A stretch of DNA of 64,000 bases from Pseudomonas sp. GTDB taxonomy: Bacteria; Pseudomonadota; Gammaproteobacteria; Pseudomonadales; Pseudomonadaceae. The notes beneath the pieces are model-generated. The model was not told the origin of the DNA. It did no database searches and was given only the letters and a program-made list of their open reading frames with translations. Below are positions 1 through 9,281 of this stretch, one piece after another. Every line of letters begins with the position of its first letter. Position 1 is the first letter of the stretch. The stretch lies in the NCBI RefSeq assembly GCF_030698175.1, contig NZ_JAUYNT010000002.1, positions 1-64,000 of the forward strand, in the 5' to 3' direction. Made by a program: the position numbers and the translations under genes.

Positions 1-141
1 TGCGCCAAGCGGTAGCTCTTTGTAGGAGGGGCTTTAGCCGCGACCCGCATCCCACAGGGCGCGCTGGCACACTGCAAAGCATCGCGGCTAAAGCCCCTCC
101 CACGAGTTTTGCGGCGCTCAACAGTTAATGGGCACATAGCC
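1..141. repeat. 3' part of a MITE-like element with a REP-type hairpin core (copy A)
   Basis: The segment 21-43 (GTAGGAGGGGCTTTAGCCGC) is repeated in inverted orientation at 82-102, a REP-like hairpin of the kind common in Pseudomonas. The right edge, about 119-141, reads CAACAGTTAATGGGCACATA then GCC and matches the terminal repeat of the elements ending at 19999, 52757 and 61973. The left terminus lies before the window. The element abuts and apparently interrupts the MCP gene remnant that follows. Confidence 0.7.
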
Positions 142-372
142 ATTAATAACGTGCTGGTTGATCTGCAGTTTCAGGACCGGGTCAGCCAGATCACCTGCCA
201 TGTGACCGATGACATGCAGCGCCTGCAGGGGCATTTGCGCGACCCAGTGCCGCCGCAGGCCAAGCAATGGTTGCAGCAACTTGAATCCAGCTATACCACC
301 CTAGAACAAAAACGCGTTCATTCAGGAGCCGGTGGGGGCAAGGTCGAGCAATCGTCCGTGACTTTCTTCTGA
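142..372 (+). pseudogene. 3' remnant of a methyl-accepting chemotaxis protein gene
   Basis: The reading frame downstream of the repeat encodes VLVDLQFQDRVSQI, then a helical segment and a C-terminus ending SVTFF. From memory this resembles the tail of MCPs that stand before cheY in Pseudomonas Che2-type clusters (CttP/PA0180-like). The frame is open from base 16 because it runs through the repeat, with a stop at 13-15, and no plausible start lies inside the gene part. About 76 codons of MCP-like sequence remain. The 5' part may lie before the window on the other side of the element, giving a split gene, or may be lost. Function is unlikely unless the element is read through. Confidence 0.55.
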
Positions 373-401
373 GGCAATGAACCACGTGGAGGGCGTTATT
401 A

Positions 402-770
402 ATGAGTAAGACCGTGCTGATTGTTGACGACTCAACGAGCTTTCGTCAGGTCGTGGGGATCGCCTTGAAAGGGGCTGGTTACACCGTGGTGGAGGCGTGC
501 GACGGACGCGATGCACTGGGCAAGTTGGATGGCCGAAAAATCAATCTGATCGTCTCTGACGTGAATATGCCGGTTATGGATGGCATCAGTTTCGTCAAGG
601 CGGCCAAGTTGTTACCCGCTTACAAGTTCACCCCGGTGATCATGCTGACCACCGAGGCAGGCGAGGCGATGAAGAGTGCCGGCAAGGCTGCCGGTGTCCG
701 CGCCTGGGTGGTTAAGCCGTTCCAGCCGCCGGTGTTGCTGGATGCAGTGGCCAAATTAATCCTGCCCTAG
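402..770 (+). CDS. cheY: CheY-type single-domain response regulator
   Basis: This 122-residue protein is a receiver domain only. The acidic pair D9-D10, phospho-acceptor D53 in SDVNMPVMDG, T83/T84 and K105 in VVKPF are all present, so it should be phosphorylated by the CheA encoded downstream. An RBS (GGAGGG, 389-394) precedes the ATG. It is the first intact gene of the chemosensory operon and probably carries the output to a motor or another target. The STAS gene follows after 44 bases. Confidence 0.93.
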   Translation: MSKTVLIVDDSTSFRQVVGIALKGAGYTVVEACDGRDALGKLDGRKINLIVSDVNMPVMDGISFVKAAKLLPAYKFTPVIMLTTEAGEAMKSAGKAAGVRAWVVKPFQPPVLLDAVAKLILP

Positions 771-814
771 GGGTGTTGCCGATCTGTTTATCCAGTTGTG
801 AACAGGAGTCATCG

Positions 815-1153
815 ATGGCGGACATCACACAGCATGACGAGGCCGGACGGCACAGCTTGAGCATTGCCGGCGATTTGAATATCTATGCTGCCGCGTCGGC
901 TAAGCAAGAGCTGTTGCAGGCGCTGGAGGCGGTCGATCAGTTGCAGGTCGATCTGAGCGGGGTTGAGGATTTCGACAGCAGTGGCGTGCAATTGCTGTTG
1001 CTGCTCAAACGCGAGGCGGGCCGGCAGCACAAACCGTTGCAGTTTGTCGGCCATTCATTCGTGGTCCGTGAGGTCATCGACCTGCTCAATCTGGGTGCGC
1101 AGTTAGGTGATCCGCTGGTGATCCCCAAACATGAAGAGGGAGCCAGATCGTGA
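815..1153 (+). CDS. STAS-domain protein (anti-sigma-factor-antagonist-like)
   Basis: The product is a single STAS domain of 112 residues. The conserved DSSG (residues 54-57) sits where SpoIIAA-type proteins carry their phosphorylatable serine. The start at 815 follows a CAGGAG RBS at 803-808; an upstream in-frame TTG-type start would add 14 residues without a good RBS. Its stop overlaps the GTG start of cheA (GTGA), which implies translational coupling. STAS proteins beside cheA are known in some chemosensory operons but their role is not established. It could sequester or modulate CheA or relay to a partner encoded elsewhere. Confidence 0.85.
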   Translation: MADITQHDEAGRHSLSIAGDLNIYAAASAKQELLQALEAVDQLQVDLSGVEDFDSSGVQLLLLLKREAGRQHKPLQFVGHSFVVREVIDLLNLGAQLGDPLVIPKHEEGARS

Positions 1154-3345
1154 GCATGGATATGGCGAGTGCGCGCGCGATCTTGGTGCAAGAAGCTCGT
1201 GAGTTACTGGCGGCCATGGAGGAGGCGCTGTTGGCGATCGAGAGCGAGGGTTATACGGCCGAACGGATCAACTCAATATTTCGCGCCGCGCATACCATCA
1301 AAGGCTCGGCGGGATTGTTTGCCCTCGACTCGCTGGTGAGCTTTACCCATGTGGTGGAAAGCCTGCTGGATAAAGTGCGCAATGGCGAGTTGCCGCTCGA
1401 TGGCATCATGTTGTCGTTGCTGCTGACCTGCGGTGACTATATCGGCAGCCTGATTGATGCGGTCGAAAACGACAGCGAAGCGCAGGAGCCAAATGCCGAG
1501 CTGCGCGGTTTTTTGTTGGCGCAGTTGGCCGAGTATTTGGTCGATGCCAGCAGCCCCGCTGAGCCTGCGGCGGCCAGCAATGTGGCGTTGATAGCGGAGC
1601 CCGAGCCGCTGATAGAGGTGCTGGAAGGCGAGACGGTCAGTAGCAATATCTGGCATATATCCCTGCGCATGCCTGCAGATGCGTTGCGCAATGGTATGGA
1701 TCCACTGTCATTTTTGCGCTATCTGGGCAAGTTGGGGCGGATTGTCTATGTCCATACCCTGATCGATAAACTGCCCGAGTTGTCTGAGTTCGATCCAGAA
1801 ACCTGCTATTTAGGTTTCGAGTTGGAGCTTGAGTCGCAGGCCAGTAAGCAATCGATTGAGGATGTGTTTGAATTTATCCGCGACGATGCACAACTGCACA
1901 TTCTGGCGCCGCACAGTCGCATCGATGAATACCTGCAGCTGATCGAAGTCTTGGCGGAAAACCCGCAACGCCTCGGCGAAATTCTCCAGCAATGCGGCGC
2001 CCTGACCCATCACGAACTTGAGCGAGTGTTGGCGCGCCAGCGTGAGCAGCGCCAACCCGGGCTACCGCTGGGTATTTTGCTGGTTGAGGAACAGATGGTG
2101 CCGCCGACCGTGATCGCGGCGGCGCTGGGTAAACAGAAGCAGCATGAGGAAAAGCGTAATCAAGAACAGACCTTTATTAAGGTCGAGGTCGGCAAGCTGG
2201 ATGAGCTGATCAATCTGGTCGGCGAACTGGTGATTGCCGGCGCTACGGCCAACCTGCTGGTGCATAAAGGTGAGCCTGCCGAGATGCAAGAGGCCAGCCA
2301 GGGGGTGGCCGATCTAGTTGAACGTATCCGTGATGCCGCCTTAACCCTGCGCATGGTCGCTATTGGTGAGGTATTCCAACGCTTTCCGCGGGTGGTGCGC
2401 GACGTCTCCAAAGAGATCGGTAAAGACATCCAACTGCTTATCTCCGGCGCCGATGCCGAGTTGGACAAATCGATGGTGGAGAAACTCGCCGATCCGCTGA
2501 TGCATATCGTGCGCAACTCCATGGATCATGGCATCGAGCCGGCCGGTGAGCGCATCGGCCTGGGCAAGAGCGGCACCGGCACCTTGCGACTGAACGCCTA
2601 TCACGACTCCGGCAGCATCGTTATTGAGGTGATCGACGATGGTCGCGGGCTCAACCGCGAGCGAATTTTGGCCAAGGCGCTCGAGCGCGGCCTGATTGCT
2701 GCGGAACAGCAACTCAGTGACAAAGAAGTCTATCGACTGATCTTTGAACCTGGCTTCTCCACCGCCGAACAGATCACCAACCTCTCTGGTCGCGGCGTTG
2801 GTATGGATGTGGTGCGACGTAATATTGAGCAGTTGCGCGGTGAGGTCGAGGTGCTTAGTGAGTTTGGCTCTGGCACCACGGTGCGCATCCGCCTGCCGCT
2901 GACCTTGGCAATTATCGATGGCTTTCAAGTGCAGGTTGGCGCCGAGATGTTCGTGCTGCCGCTGGAACAAGTGATCGAGTGCGTTGATCAGGTGCCACAA
3001 GACAGTCGTCACTATCTGGTCAATTTACGTGGCGAGCCGTTGCCCTTTATCCGCCTGCGTGAGCTGTTTGGCATCACCGGTGAGCCGGCCGTGCGGGAAA
3101 GCCTGGTGGTGCTGCAATGTGGTTTAGGTCGTGCAGGCGTGGTGGTCGACCAGTTGGTTGGCGAGTTCCAGGCGGTGATTAAACCGCTGGGGCCGTTGTT
3201 TCAAAAAAATCGTGGGCTCAGTGGCTCGACCATTCTCGGCAATGGCAGCGTCGCCTTGATTCTCGATGTCGCCCATCTGATTCAACAGGCCGGGCGTAAC
3301 GCCGCCGATCAACCGGTGCGGGCGCCGGCCAGTGTGGCCTCATGA
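1150..3345 (+). CDS. cheA: Chemotaxis histidine kinase CheA
   Basis: The protein has 731 residues with the CheA layout. An N-terminal HPt domain has phospho-histidine H48 in AAHTIKGSAG. A long linker of roughly 130-340 follows, then a dimerisation segment and an HATPase domain with N-box HIVRNSMDHGIEP, G1 box VIDDGRGL and G2 box GRGVGMDVVRRN. It ends in a CheW-like P5 domain (about 585-725). No C-terminal receiver is present. GTG at 1150 overlaps the STAS stop; ATG at 1156 is an alternative start. It autophosphorylates in response to the MCP/CheW array and phosphorylates CheY, CheB and possibly the REC-EAL protein. Confidence 0.95.
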   Translation: MSMDMASARAILVQEARELLAAMEEALLAIESEGYTAERINSIFRAAHTIKGSAGLFALDSLVSFTHVVESLLDKVRNGELPLDGIMLSLLLTCGDYIGSLIDAVENDSEAQEPNAELRGFLLAQLAEYLVDASSPAEPAAASNVALIAEPEPLIEVLEGETVSSNIWHISLRMPADALRNGMDPLSFLRYLGKLGRIVYVHTLIDKLPELSEFDPETCYLGFELELESQASKQSIEDVFEFIRDDAQLHILAPHSRIDEYLQLIEVLAENPQRLGEILQQCGALTHHELERVLARQREQRQPGLPLGILLVEEQMVPPTVIAAALGKQKQHEEKRNQEQTFIKVEVGKLDELINLVGELVIAGATANLLVHKGEPAEMQEASQGVADLVERIRDAALTLRMVAIGEVFQRFPRVVRDVSKEIGKDIQLLISGADAELDKSMVEKLADPLMHIVRNSMDHGIEPAGERIGLGKSGTGTLRLNAYHDSGSIVIEVIDDGRGLNRERILAKALERGLIAAEQQLSDKEVYRLIFEPGFSTAEQITNLSGRGVGMDVVRRNIEQLRGEVEVLSEFGSGTTVRIRLPLTLAIIDGFQVQVGAEMFVLPLEQVIECVDQVPQDSRHYLVNLRGEPLPFIRLRELFGITGEPAVRESLVVLQCGLGRAGVVVDQLVGEFQAVIKPLGPLFQKNRGLSGSTILGNGSVALILDVAHLIQQAGRNAADQPVRAPASVAS

Positions 3346-3417
3346 ACAGTCTAAATAAGCAGCAACCCCAGACAACAAGCAATAACTATGCAGGCTACAG
3401 CGGTCGAGGAGACAGAC

Positions 3418-5067
3418 ATGTTTGATAAAATGAAGGTGGTGACTCGGCTAGCCATATTGGCTGGTGTGTTGATCCTGTTGCTGGTGAGTATCGGGGTGCT
3501 CGGTCTCAAGGGCATGCAGGACACCAAAGCCGGCATAGACACGGTGTACAACGACCGCGTAGTGCCCTTGAAAGACCTCAAGGTGATCGCCGATATGTAT
3601 GCGGTCAATGTGGTCGATACCGCCCATAAAGTGCGCAATGGCAATATTGTCTGGCAGGACGGGGTGAGCAATGTGCAGCAGGCCAGTAAGCTGATCGCCG
3701 AGAAATGGAAGGCTTACACCTCGACCTTTCTGGTCGATGACGAGAAAAAACTCATCGAAGAGTTGCGCCCATTATTAAGCGGCGCCGATGCAGCAGTGTT
3801 GAAACTTGAGCAGATCTTGCAAAAGCAAGATGGGGCTGCGCTGGATGCATTTGTGAAGCAAGAGTTGTATCAGGTGATTGATCCGGTCTCGGATCGGTTC
3901 TCCAAGCTGGTTGATGTGCAATTGGCGGTGGCCAAGCAGGAGTATGACTTGGCCCATGTCCGCTATGAGTGGCTGTTGCTTGTCAGTCTTGGGGTCATGC
4001 TCAGCAGTGTGGTGTTGGCGCTGCTGCTGGGCATGATGATTACCCGCAGCTTGATGCGCCAATTGGGCGGCGAGCCTGGCGATGCGGTGGATACCTTGCA
4101 ACAAGTGGCGGCCGGTGACTTAACGGTTGAAGTTCAGCTGCGCGCAGGTGATCAGGTGAGCCTGCTCTACAGTCTGCAACAGATGGTATTGCGTTTGCGT
4201 TCGGTGATGAGTGACGTGCGCAGCAATGCCGAAGCACTGGCCTCGGCCTCGGAACAAATCTCGGCCTCGGCCCAGTCACTCAGTCAGACCACCTCTGAGC
4301 AGGCGGCTAACGTTGAGGAAACCAGTGCCTCAGTGGAGGAGATTGCCTCTACCGTTTCGCAAAATACCGAAAATGCCAAGATCACCGACAGCATGGCCAG
4401 TCAGTCGGCCAAGGATGCCGTGGAGGGCGGTGACGCAGTACGCGACATGGTCAGCGCCATGCGCAAAATTGCCGAAAAAATCGGCATCATTGACGACATC
4501 GCCTACCAAACCAATCTGCTCGCGCTGAATGCCGCGATTGAAGCCGCGCGGGCTGGCGATCATGGCAAGGGCTTTGCTGTGGTGGCGGCGGAAGTGCGCA
4601 AGTTGGCTGAGCGCAGCCAGGTGGCGTCGCAGGAAATCGGTTCGGTGGCCAGCAGTAGTGTCACTCTGGCCGAGCGCGCCGGCAATTTGCTCAATCAGAT
4701 GGTGCCGTCAATTCGCAAAACCGCCGACTTGGTACAGGAGATTTCGTCGGCGTCCCGCGAGCAAAACACGGGGCTGGAGCAAATCAATCTGGCCGTTGGC
4801 CAGTTGGCCCAAACAACTCAAATCAATGCATCGGCCTCTGAGGAGCTGTCCTCCACCGCCGAAGAAATGAGTGCGCAAGCGATTGAGTTGCAAGAAATGA
4901 TTCAGTTCTTTCGCATTGATGTCGTGCCCCAGCAGCGCGCTACCAGGCGTGAGCCAAACGCTCGGGTTGCACCTTCGAAGCTGGCAAGTGATGGCCGCAG
5001 TAGCAGTAAGAGTGCTGGGCGCGGGCATGGCGAACTTCCCGATGAGTCGCAATTCACTCGTTTCTAG
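3418..5067 (+). CDS. Methyl-accepting chemotaxis protein with four-helix-bundle sensor
   Basis: The protein has 549 residues. TM1 is at about 8-28, a periplasmic four-helix-bundle-type region (4HB_MCP) follows to about 180, TM2 is at about 185-208, then HAMP and a cytoplasmic signalling domain with the hairpin tip [20 protein letters not shown]. The start at 3418 has a GGAG-type RBS; ATG at 3388 would add 10 residues. The C-terminus ends QFTRF after a flexible Ser-rich linker and fits the x-F/W-x-x-F/W pentapeptide that tethers CheR in some receptors. It sits between cheA and cheW, the place of Aer2 or CheW in P. aeruginosa Che2. The ligand is unknown. Confidence 0.92.
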   Translation: MFDKMKVVTRLAILAGVLILLLVSIGVLGLKGMQDTKAGIDTVYNDRVVPLKDLKVIADMYAVNVVDTAHKVRNGNIVWQDGVSNVQQASKLIAEKWKAYTSTFLVDDEKKLIEELRPLLSGADAAVLKLEQILQKQDGAALDAFVKQELYQVIDPVSDRFSKLVDVQLAVAKQEYDLAHVRYEWLLLVSLGVMLSSVVLALLLGMMITRSLMRQLGGEPGDAVDTLQQVAAGDLTVEVQLRAGDQVSLLYSLQQMVLRLRSVMSDVRSNAEALASASEQISASAQSLSQTTSEQAANVEETSASVEEIASTVSQNTENAKITDSMASQSAKDAVEGGDAVRDMVSAMRKIAEKIGIIDDIAYQTNLLALNAAIEAARAGDHGKGFAVVAAEVRKLAERSQVASQEIGSVASSSVTLAERAGNLLNQMVPSIRKTADLVQEISSASREQNTGLEQINLAVGQLAQTTQINASASEELSSTAEEMSAQAIELQEMIQFFRIDVVPQQRATRREPNARVAPSKLASDGRSSSKSAGRGHGELPDESQFTRF

Positions 5068-5076
5068 GAGGCGCTA

Positions 5077-5610
5077 ATGTCCTTTCCCCAACCCTATGCC
5101 GGCGCCAGTCGGGCGCCGGCGCAGACTGACACACCGCTGACTCAGCAGTTTCTGACCTTGACCCTTGGCGATGAGTTGTTTGCGTTACCGATTGAGCATA
5201 TCCGCGAGATCATCGAGTTTGGCGGGCTGACCGCGATACCGATGATGCCGATCTTTCTGCGTGGAGTGATTAACCTGCGCGGCGCCGTGGTGCCGGTGCT
5301 GGATCTGGCGGTGCGTTTCGGCCGTGAGCAAACCACCATTGCCCGGCGAACCTGCATCATCATTGTCGAGGTTGAGCAGGATGGCACGACCCAGTTGCTG
5401 GGCATTATTGTCGATGCGGTGAATGCCGTACTGACTGTTGAACCGCGCCAGGTTGAACCGCGGCCAGCATTTGGTGCGCGTATTCGCGCCGATTTTATTG
5501 CCGGCATTCTTAATCAAAACGAACAGTTTATTGTCATTCTGGAAATCCAGCAGGTGCTTTCAGTCAGCGAAATTGCTGACTTGATTGGTGTCTCGGCGCA
5601 AGCAGAATAG
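5077..5610 (+). CDS. cheW: Chemotaxis coupling protein CheW
   Basis: This 177-residue protein is mainly a CheW domain, with FALPIEHIREII and GVINLRGAVVPVLDL as the characteristic strands. It couples the MCP to the P5 domain of CheA. The N-terminal 20 residues are a Pro/Ala-rich extension. An AGGAGG-like RBS overlaps the end of the MCP gene, nine bases upstream, consistent with one transcript. Confidence 0.95.
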   Translation: MSFPQPYAGASRAPAQTDTPLTQQFLTLTLGDELFALPIEHIREIIEFGGLTAIPMMPIFLRGVINLRGAVVPVLDLAVRFGREQTTIARRTCIIIVEVEQDGTTQLLGIIVDAVNAVLTVEPRQVEPRPAFGARIRADFIAGILNQNEQFIVILEIQQVLSVSEIADLIGVSAQAE

Positions 5611-5620
5611 GGCATGAACA

Positions 5621-6457
5621 ATGGCCGATGGCGGCGTGGCTATGGCATATAACCTGACCCTCAGTGATGCCGAGTTCGAGCTGTTTCGGCAGTTTTTTGC
5701 CAAGCACATTGGTATTTACCTGGCTCCGGCCAAGAAGTCGCTGTTGTTTGGTCGGTTGGCCAAGCGCCTGACTGCGCTCGGGCTGGACAGCTATAGCGAC
5801 TATTACCAATTGCTGCAGTCACCTGCCGGTAGCAAGGAGCGGGAGACGGCGATCGATCTGATCACCACCCACGAGACCTATTTCTTTCGTGAACCCAAGC
5901 ATTTTGAATTTCTGCAGAACCGTATCCTGCCGGCGTTTTCCGGGGCCAGTGAACTACGGGTTTGGAGTGCGGCAAGTTCCACCGGCGAGGAGGCCTACAC
6001 CCTGGCGATGTTACTGGACAGCTTTCGCAGCCCCAAACCTTGGTCTGTGGTAGGTACTGATATTAGCCAGCTGGTGCTGGAAAATGCTCGCATGGGACTG
6101 TTTCCGATGACGCGGGGCGAGGGGATTCCTGCGCCTTATTTAAAACGCTATTGCCTCAAGGGTACGGGGCGCTATCAAGGTGCGTTTTTGATTGAACGCA
6201 GCTTGCGTGAGCGGGTGGAGTTCCGCCTTGGCAATCTCACCAAGTCGCAACCGGAATTAGGTCAGTTTGACCTGATCTTGTTGCGCAATGTGCTGATCTA
6301 TTTTAATGAGCCGACCAAGTTCAAGGTGCTGGGGCATGTGCTTGAGCGCCTCGTGCCAGGCGGTTGGCTGATGTTGGGACATTCGGAAACCTTGCATGGC
6401 AGTGACTTGCCGTTGGAGACGCTGGCGCCGTCGATCTACCGCAAGGTTGAGCGATGA
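5621..6457 (+). CDS. cheR: Chemotaxis protein methyltransferase CheR
   Basis: The protein uses S-adenosylmethionine to methylate glutamates of the MCP. It has the N-terminal helical CheR domain and a C-terminal methyltransferase domain with TTHETYFFRE and the SAM-binding stretch VWSAASSTGEEAYTLAM. At 278 residues it has the usual size. The start is uncertain: ATG at 5621 has no strong RBS and ATG at 5642 would remove seven residues. No TPR extension is visible, so docking to the MCP pentapeptide would use the beta-subdomain. The stop overlaps cheD (ATGA). Confidence 0.94.
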   Translation: MADGGVAMAYNLTLSDAEFELFRQFFAKHIGIYLAPAKKSLLFGRLAKRLTALGLDSYSDYYQLLQSPAGSKERETAIDLITTHETYFFREPKHFEFLQNRILPAFSGASELRVWSAASSTGEEAYTLAMLLDSFRSPKPWSVVGTDISQLVLENARMGLFPMTRGEGIPAPYLKRYCLKGTGRYQGAFLIERSLRERVEFRLGNLTKSQPELGQFDLILLRNVLIYFNEPTKFKVLGHVLERLVPGGWLMLGHSETLHGSDLPLETLAPSIYRKVER

Positions 6458-6957
6458 GCTCGCGGGTATTTCTCAATCCGGGAGAGTGGTTTTTCGGTGG
6501 TGAGGGTGTACGGGTGGAAACCTTGCTCGGCTCCTGTGTCAGCGTCACTCTCTGGTCACCGCAATTACAGGTGGGTGGCATGTGCCATTTTCTGTTGCCA
6601 GGTAATCAGAAGCGCGCGGCCGCAGGTTTCCTCGATGGTCGTTATGGCGAAGATGCGTTGGCTTGGCTGGTGCAGCAGGTGCGCCAGAGTGGTATCGATA
6701 TCCGCCAGTACGAAGTTAAATTATTTGGCGGTTCGCGCACGCCGCAAGCTGGCAGCGGCACCAGTTTTGCCATTGGCGAGAAGAATATTCAATTTGCCCA
6801 TGCGGCTTTGGCCCGGCTCGGGCTAGTCCCCAGCAGTTGTGATGTCGGTGGGGATGTACACCGTTATTTGCGTTTTGAACTGACAACCGGCGATGTTTGG
6901 GGGCGCTACGGCGAAGCCTTGCCGGTGTCGATGGCCAAGCAGGAGTTACGCGAATGA
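6454..6957 (+). CDS. cheD: Chemoreceptor glutamine deamidase CheD
   Basis: CheD converts specific receptor glutamines to glutamates, creating methylation sites. The 167-residue product has the catalytic Cys-His pair expected for the family: C28 in LLGSCVSV and H45 in GGMCHFLLP, with T23 close by. It overlaps cheR by four bases upstream and cheB downstream, so cheR-cheD-cheB are translationally coupled. The same order occurs in P. aeruginosa Che2. Confidence 0.93.
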   Translation: MSSRVFLNPGEWFFGGEGVRVETLLGSCVSVTLWSPQLQVGGMCHFLLPGNQKRAAAGFLDGRYGEDALAWLVQQVRQSGIDIRQYEVKLFGGSRTPQAGSGTSFAIGEKNIQFAHAALARLGLVPSSCDVGGDVHRYLRFELTTGDVWGRYGEALPVSMAKQELRE

Positions 6958-8015
6958 CCATCAAGGTAATGATTGTTGATGACTCGGCCGTGATGCGTGA
7001 AGTTATGCAGGGGTTACTGCAGGCGCATCAGGATATCGAGGTAATAGGTTCGGCCATGGATCCTTTGCTGGCGCTACAGAAGATGGAGCGCAACTGGCCT
7101 GATGTAATTTTGCTGGATGTTGAAATGCCGCGCATGGACGGTATTACTTTTCTGCGTCAGATCATGGCGACCCGGCCAACGCCGGTGGTGATTTGTTCAA
7201 CCCTGACCCAGCGCGGCTCGGATATCGCCATCGATGCCCTGTCGGCGGGTGCCGTTGAGGTGATCGCCAAGCCGACCATTGGCTTGCGCGATTTTCTTCA
7301 GGAAAGTGGTCATGAACTGGTCAGTGCCATTCGCTCGGCGGCCCAGGCGCGCGTGCGTAAATCGGTGCCAGTGGCAGACCGCAAACCGCTGGAGAAACTC
7401 TCGGCCGATGCCTTGCTGCAAGCGCCGGTGGGCTTGAAGAACCAGAAAACCACAGAAAGAATTGTTGTTATAGGTACCTCCACGGGCGGTACCCAGGCGT
7501 TGGAACAGGTGCTTTGCCAGCTGCCGGCCAATAGTCCGGGGATTGCCATCGTCCAGCACATGCCCGAGAAATTCACCCAGAGCTTCGCACAGCGCTTGAA
7601 CGGCTTGTGTGTGATTGAGGTGCGTGAGGCCTGCGACGGTGACCGAATTATTCGTGGTCTCGCGCTGATTGCGCCGGGTGGTAAGCATATGTTGGTCAAG
7701 CGCAGCGGTGCACAGTATTACGTGGAGGTGAAAGATGGCCCGTTGGTTAGCCGGCATCGACCCTCGGTGGATGTGTTGTTTCGCTCCGCGGCAGTGCATG
7801 CCGGCCCCAATGCTCTGGGGGTGATCATGACCGGCATGGGCGATGACGGTGCTCGCGGCCTTAAAGAAATGCGCGACGTCGGAGCGCGGACCTGGGCGCA
7901 AGATGAGGAGAGTTGCGTGGTCTTTGGCATGCCTAAAGAGGCGATCAAGCTGGGCGGAGTAGAGCAGATAGTCGCGCTCGACGGGATACCGGCAGTAGTC
8001 ATGAGCTGGCGCTGA
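6954..8015 (+). CDS. cheB: Chemotaxis response regulator methylesterase/deamidase CheB
   Basis: The 353-residue protein has an N-terminal receiver with D10 and phospho-acceptor D55 ([12 protein letters not shown]), a linker, and a CheB methylesterase domain. The catalytic triad is visible: S176 in IGTSTGGT, H202 in VQHMPEKFT and D297 in [10 protein letters not shown]. It demethylates and deamidates receptors when phosphorylated by CheA. ATG at 6954 overlaps the cheD stop (ATGA); an upstream in-frame start at 6897 inside cheD is less likely. Confidence 0.95.
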   Translation: MTIKVMIVDDSAVMREVMQGLLQAHQDIEVIGSAMDPLLALQKMERNWPDVILLDVEMPRMDGITFLRQIMATRPTPVVICSTLTQRGSDIAIDALSAGAVEVIAKPTIGLRDFLQESGHELVSAIRSAAQARVRKSVPVADRKPLEKLSADALLQAPVGLKNQKTTERIVVIGTSTGGTQALEQVLCQLPANSPGIAIVQHMPEKFTQSFAQRLNGLCVIEVREACDGDRIIRGLALIAPGGKHMLVKRSGAQYYVEVKDGPLVSRHRPSVDVLFRSAAVHAGPNALGVIMTGMGDDGARGLKEMRDVGARTWAQDEESCVVFGMPKEAIKLGGVEQIVALDGIPAVVMSWR

Positions 8016-8030
8016 AATTAGGAGGTAGAA

Positions 8031-9248
8031 ATGAGCGAGCATGGCTTGCCGAAAAACTTGCTGGTGGTTGATGACAGTCTGTTGCAGCGTGAATTTGCCA
8101 TGAGCCTGTGCCAGCAAATAGGTATTTCCATAATCGCCCAGGCCGAGGACGGCCAGCAGGCAATTGCCTTTTTGCTTGAGCATCCACAGTTTGAGTTGGT
8201 CATTCTTGATCTGGAAATGCCCGGCCTGGACGGTGTGCAAGTCATGCAGGAAATGGTTCGGCTGGGTTTGACTCAGGCAGTGATAGTCGCCAGTTCGCGC
8301 GAAAACACGTTGTTGTCGGTGGTCGAGAGCATGGGCCAGAGTTTGGGTGTCAAGTTGCTGGGCGTGCTGCAAAAGCCTGTGACGTTGATCCAGTTGAGTG
8401 CCTGCCTAAGCCGTTTTGGTGATTTACAGCAGGCTGATGTGGTCAATGTGCGCGTTGATCGGGGGGCGCAATTAACCATCGAAGATATCGCCACGGCCCT
8501 GCGCGCCCGGCAGTTTGTGGCGTATTTTCAGCCCAAGGTGAGCTTGCTCGACGGCCAGTTGTGTGGGGTCGAAGCATTAATCCGTTGGCAGCATCCGCAG
8601 CACGGCTTGCTGATGCCGGGGCAGTTTATCGAGCTGATTGAGCGCAGCCCCCATATGGCTGAGGTGACCCTGGCAATGCTCGACATGTCTTTGCAGCATT
8701 GCCAGCATTGGCATGCGGAGGGCTTGCCTTTGCACGTTTCGATTAACCTGGCAGCGAGCACGTTGGCCGATTCGACGCTGGCCGATGCGATTATCGAACG
8801 GGTAAAGGCGAGTGGCATTGAGTCGAGCTTTATTATTCTGGAAATCACCGAGGGCGAGATCATGACTGACTTCGGTGTCACTCTGGGTACGCTTGCGCGC
8901 TTGCGGCTAAATGGTTTTGCTTTGTCGATCGATGACTACGGCACCGGTTTCTCAGGCATGTTGCAACTCTCAAGAGTGCCGTGCTCGGAGCTGAAGGTCG
9001 ATCGGGCGTTTGTGAATGGCGCCAGTCAGAAGCTGCACCTGCGCATCATGCTTGAGAGTGCGCTGGATATCGCCCGCAAGCTCAACCTTAAAGTGGTGGC
9101 TGAGGGCGTGGAGACGCGTGAAGATTGGATGTTGTTACGCACGCTGCAATGCGATGTGGCGCAGGGTTACTTTATTGCCAAACCGATGCCGGGCGGGGCG
9201 TTGTTGGCATGGTGGCGGGCCAATCGAGTGCGCCTGCAGGGGCTGTAA
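8031..9248 (+). CDS. REC-EAL response regulator, probable c-di-GMP phosphodiesterase
   Basis: The 405-residue protein has a receiver domain (about 9-125; phospho-acceptor D60 in ILDLEMPGLDG, K115) fused to an EAL domain (about 145-400). EAL catalytic motifs are present: E181-A-L in GVEALIRW, ITEGE, the DDY motif in SIDDYGTGFSG, KVDRAFV, VAEGVET and QGYFIAKPMP. Active hydrolysis of c-di-GMP is therefore expected. An AGGAGG RBS lies eight bases upstream. As the last gene of the che operon it is a good candidate for a second CheA target, linking chemosensing to c-di-GMP. Confidence 0.9.
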   Translation: MSEHGLPKNLLVVDDSLLQREFAMSLCQQIGISIIAQAEDGQQAIAFLLEHPQFELVILDLEMPGLDGVQVMQEMVRLGLTQAVIVASSRENTLLSVVESMGQSLGVKLLGVLQKPVTLIQLSACLSRFGDLQQADVVNVRVDRGAQLTIEDIATALRARQFVAYFQPKVSLLDGQLCGVEALIRWQHPQHGLLMPGQFIELIERSPHMAEVTLAMLDMSLQHCQHWHAEGLPLHVSINLAASTLADSTLADAIIERVKASGIESSFIILEITEGEIMTDFGVTLGTLARLRLNGFALSIDDYGTGFSGMLQLSRVPCSELKVDRAFVNGASQKLHLRIMLESALDIARKLNLKVVAEGVETREDWMLLRTLQCDVAQGYFIAKPMPGGALLAWWRANRVRLQGL

Positions 9249-9281
9249 CTAGCCCTGCTGTAGGCGCTTATAAGTGGGGGG

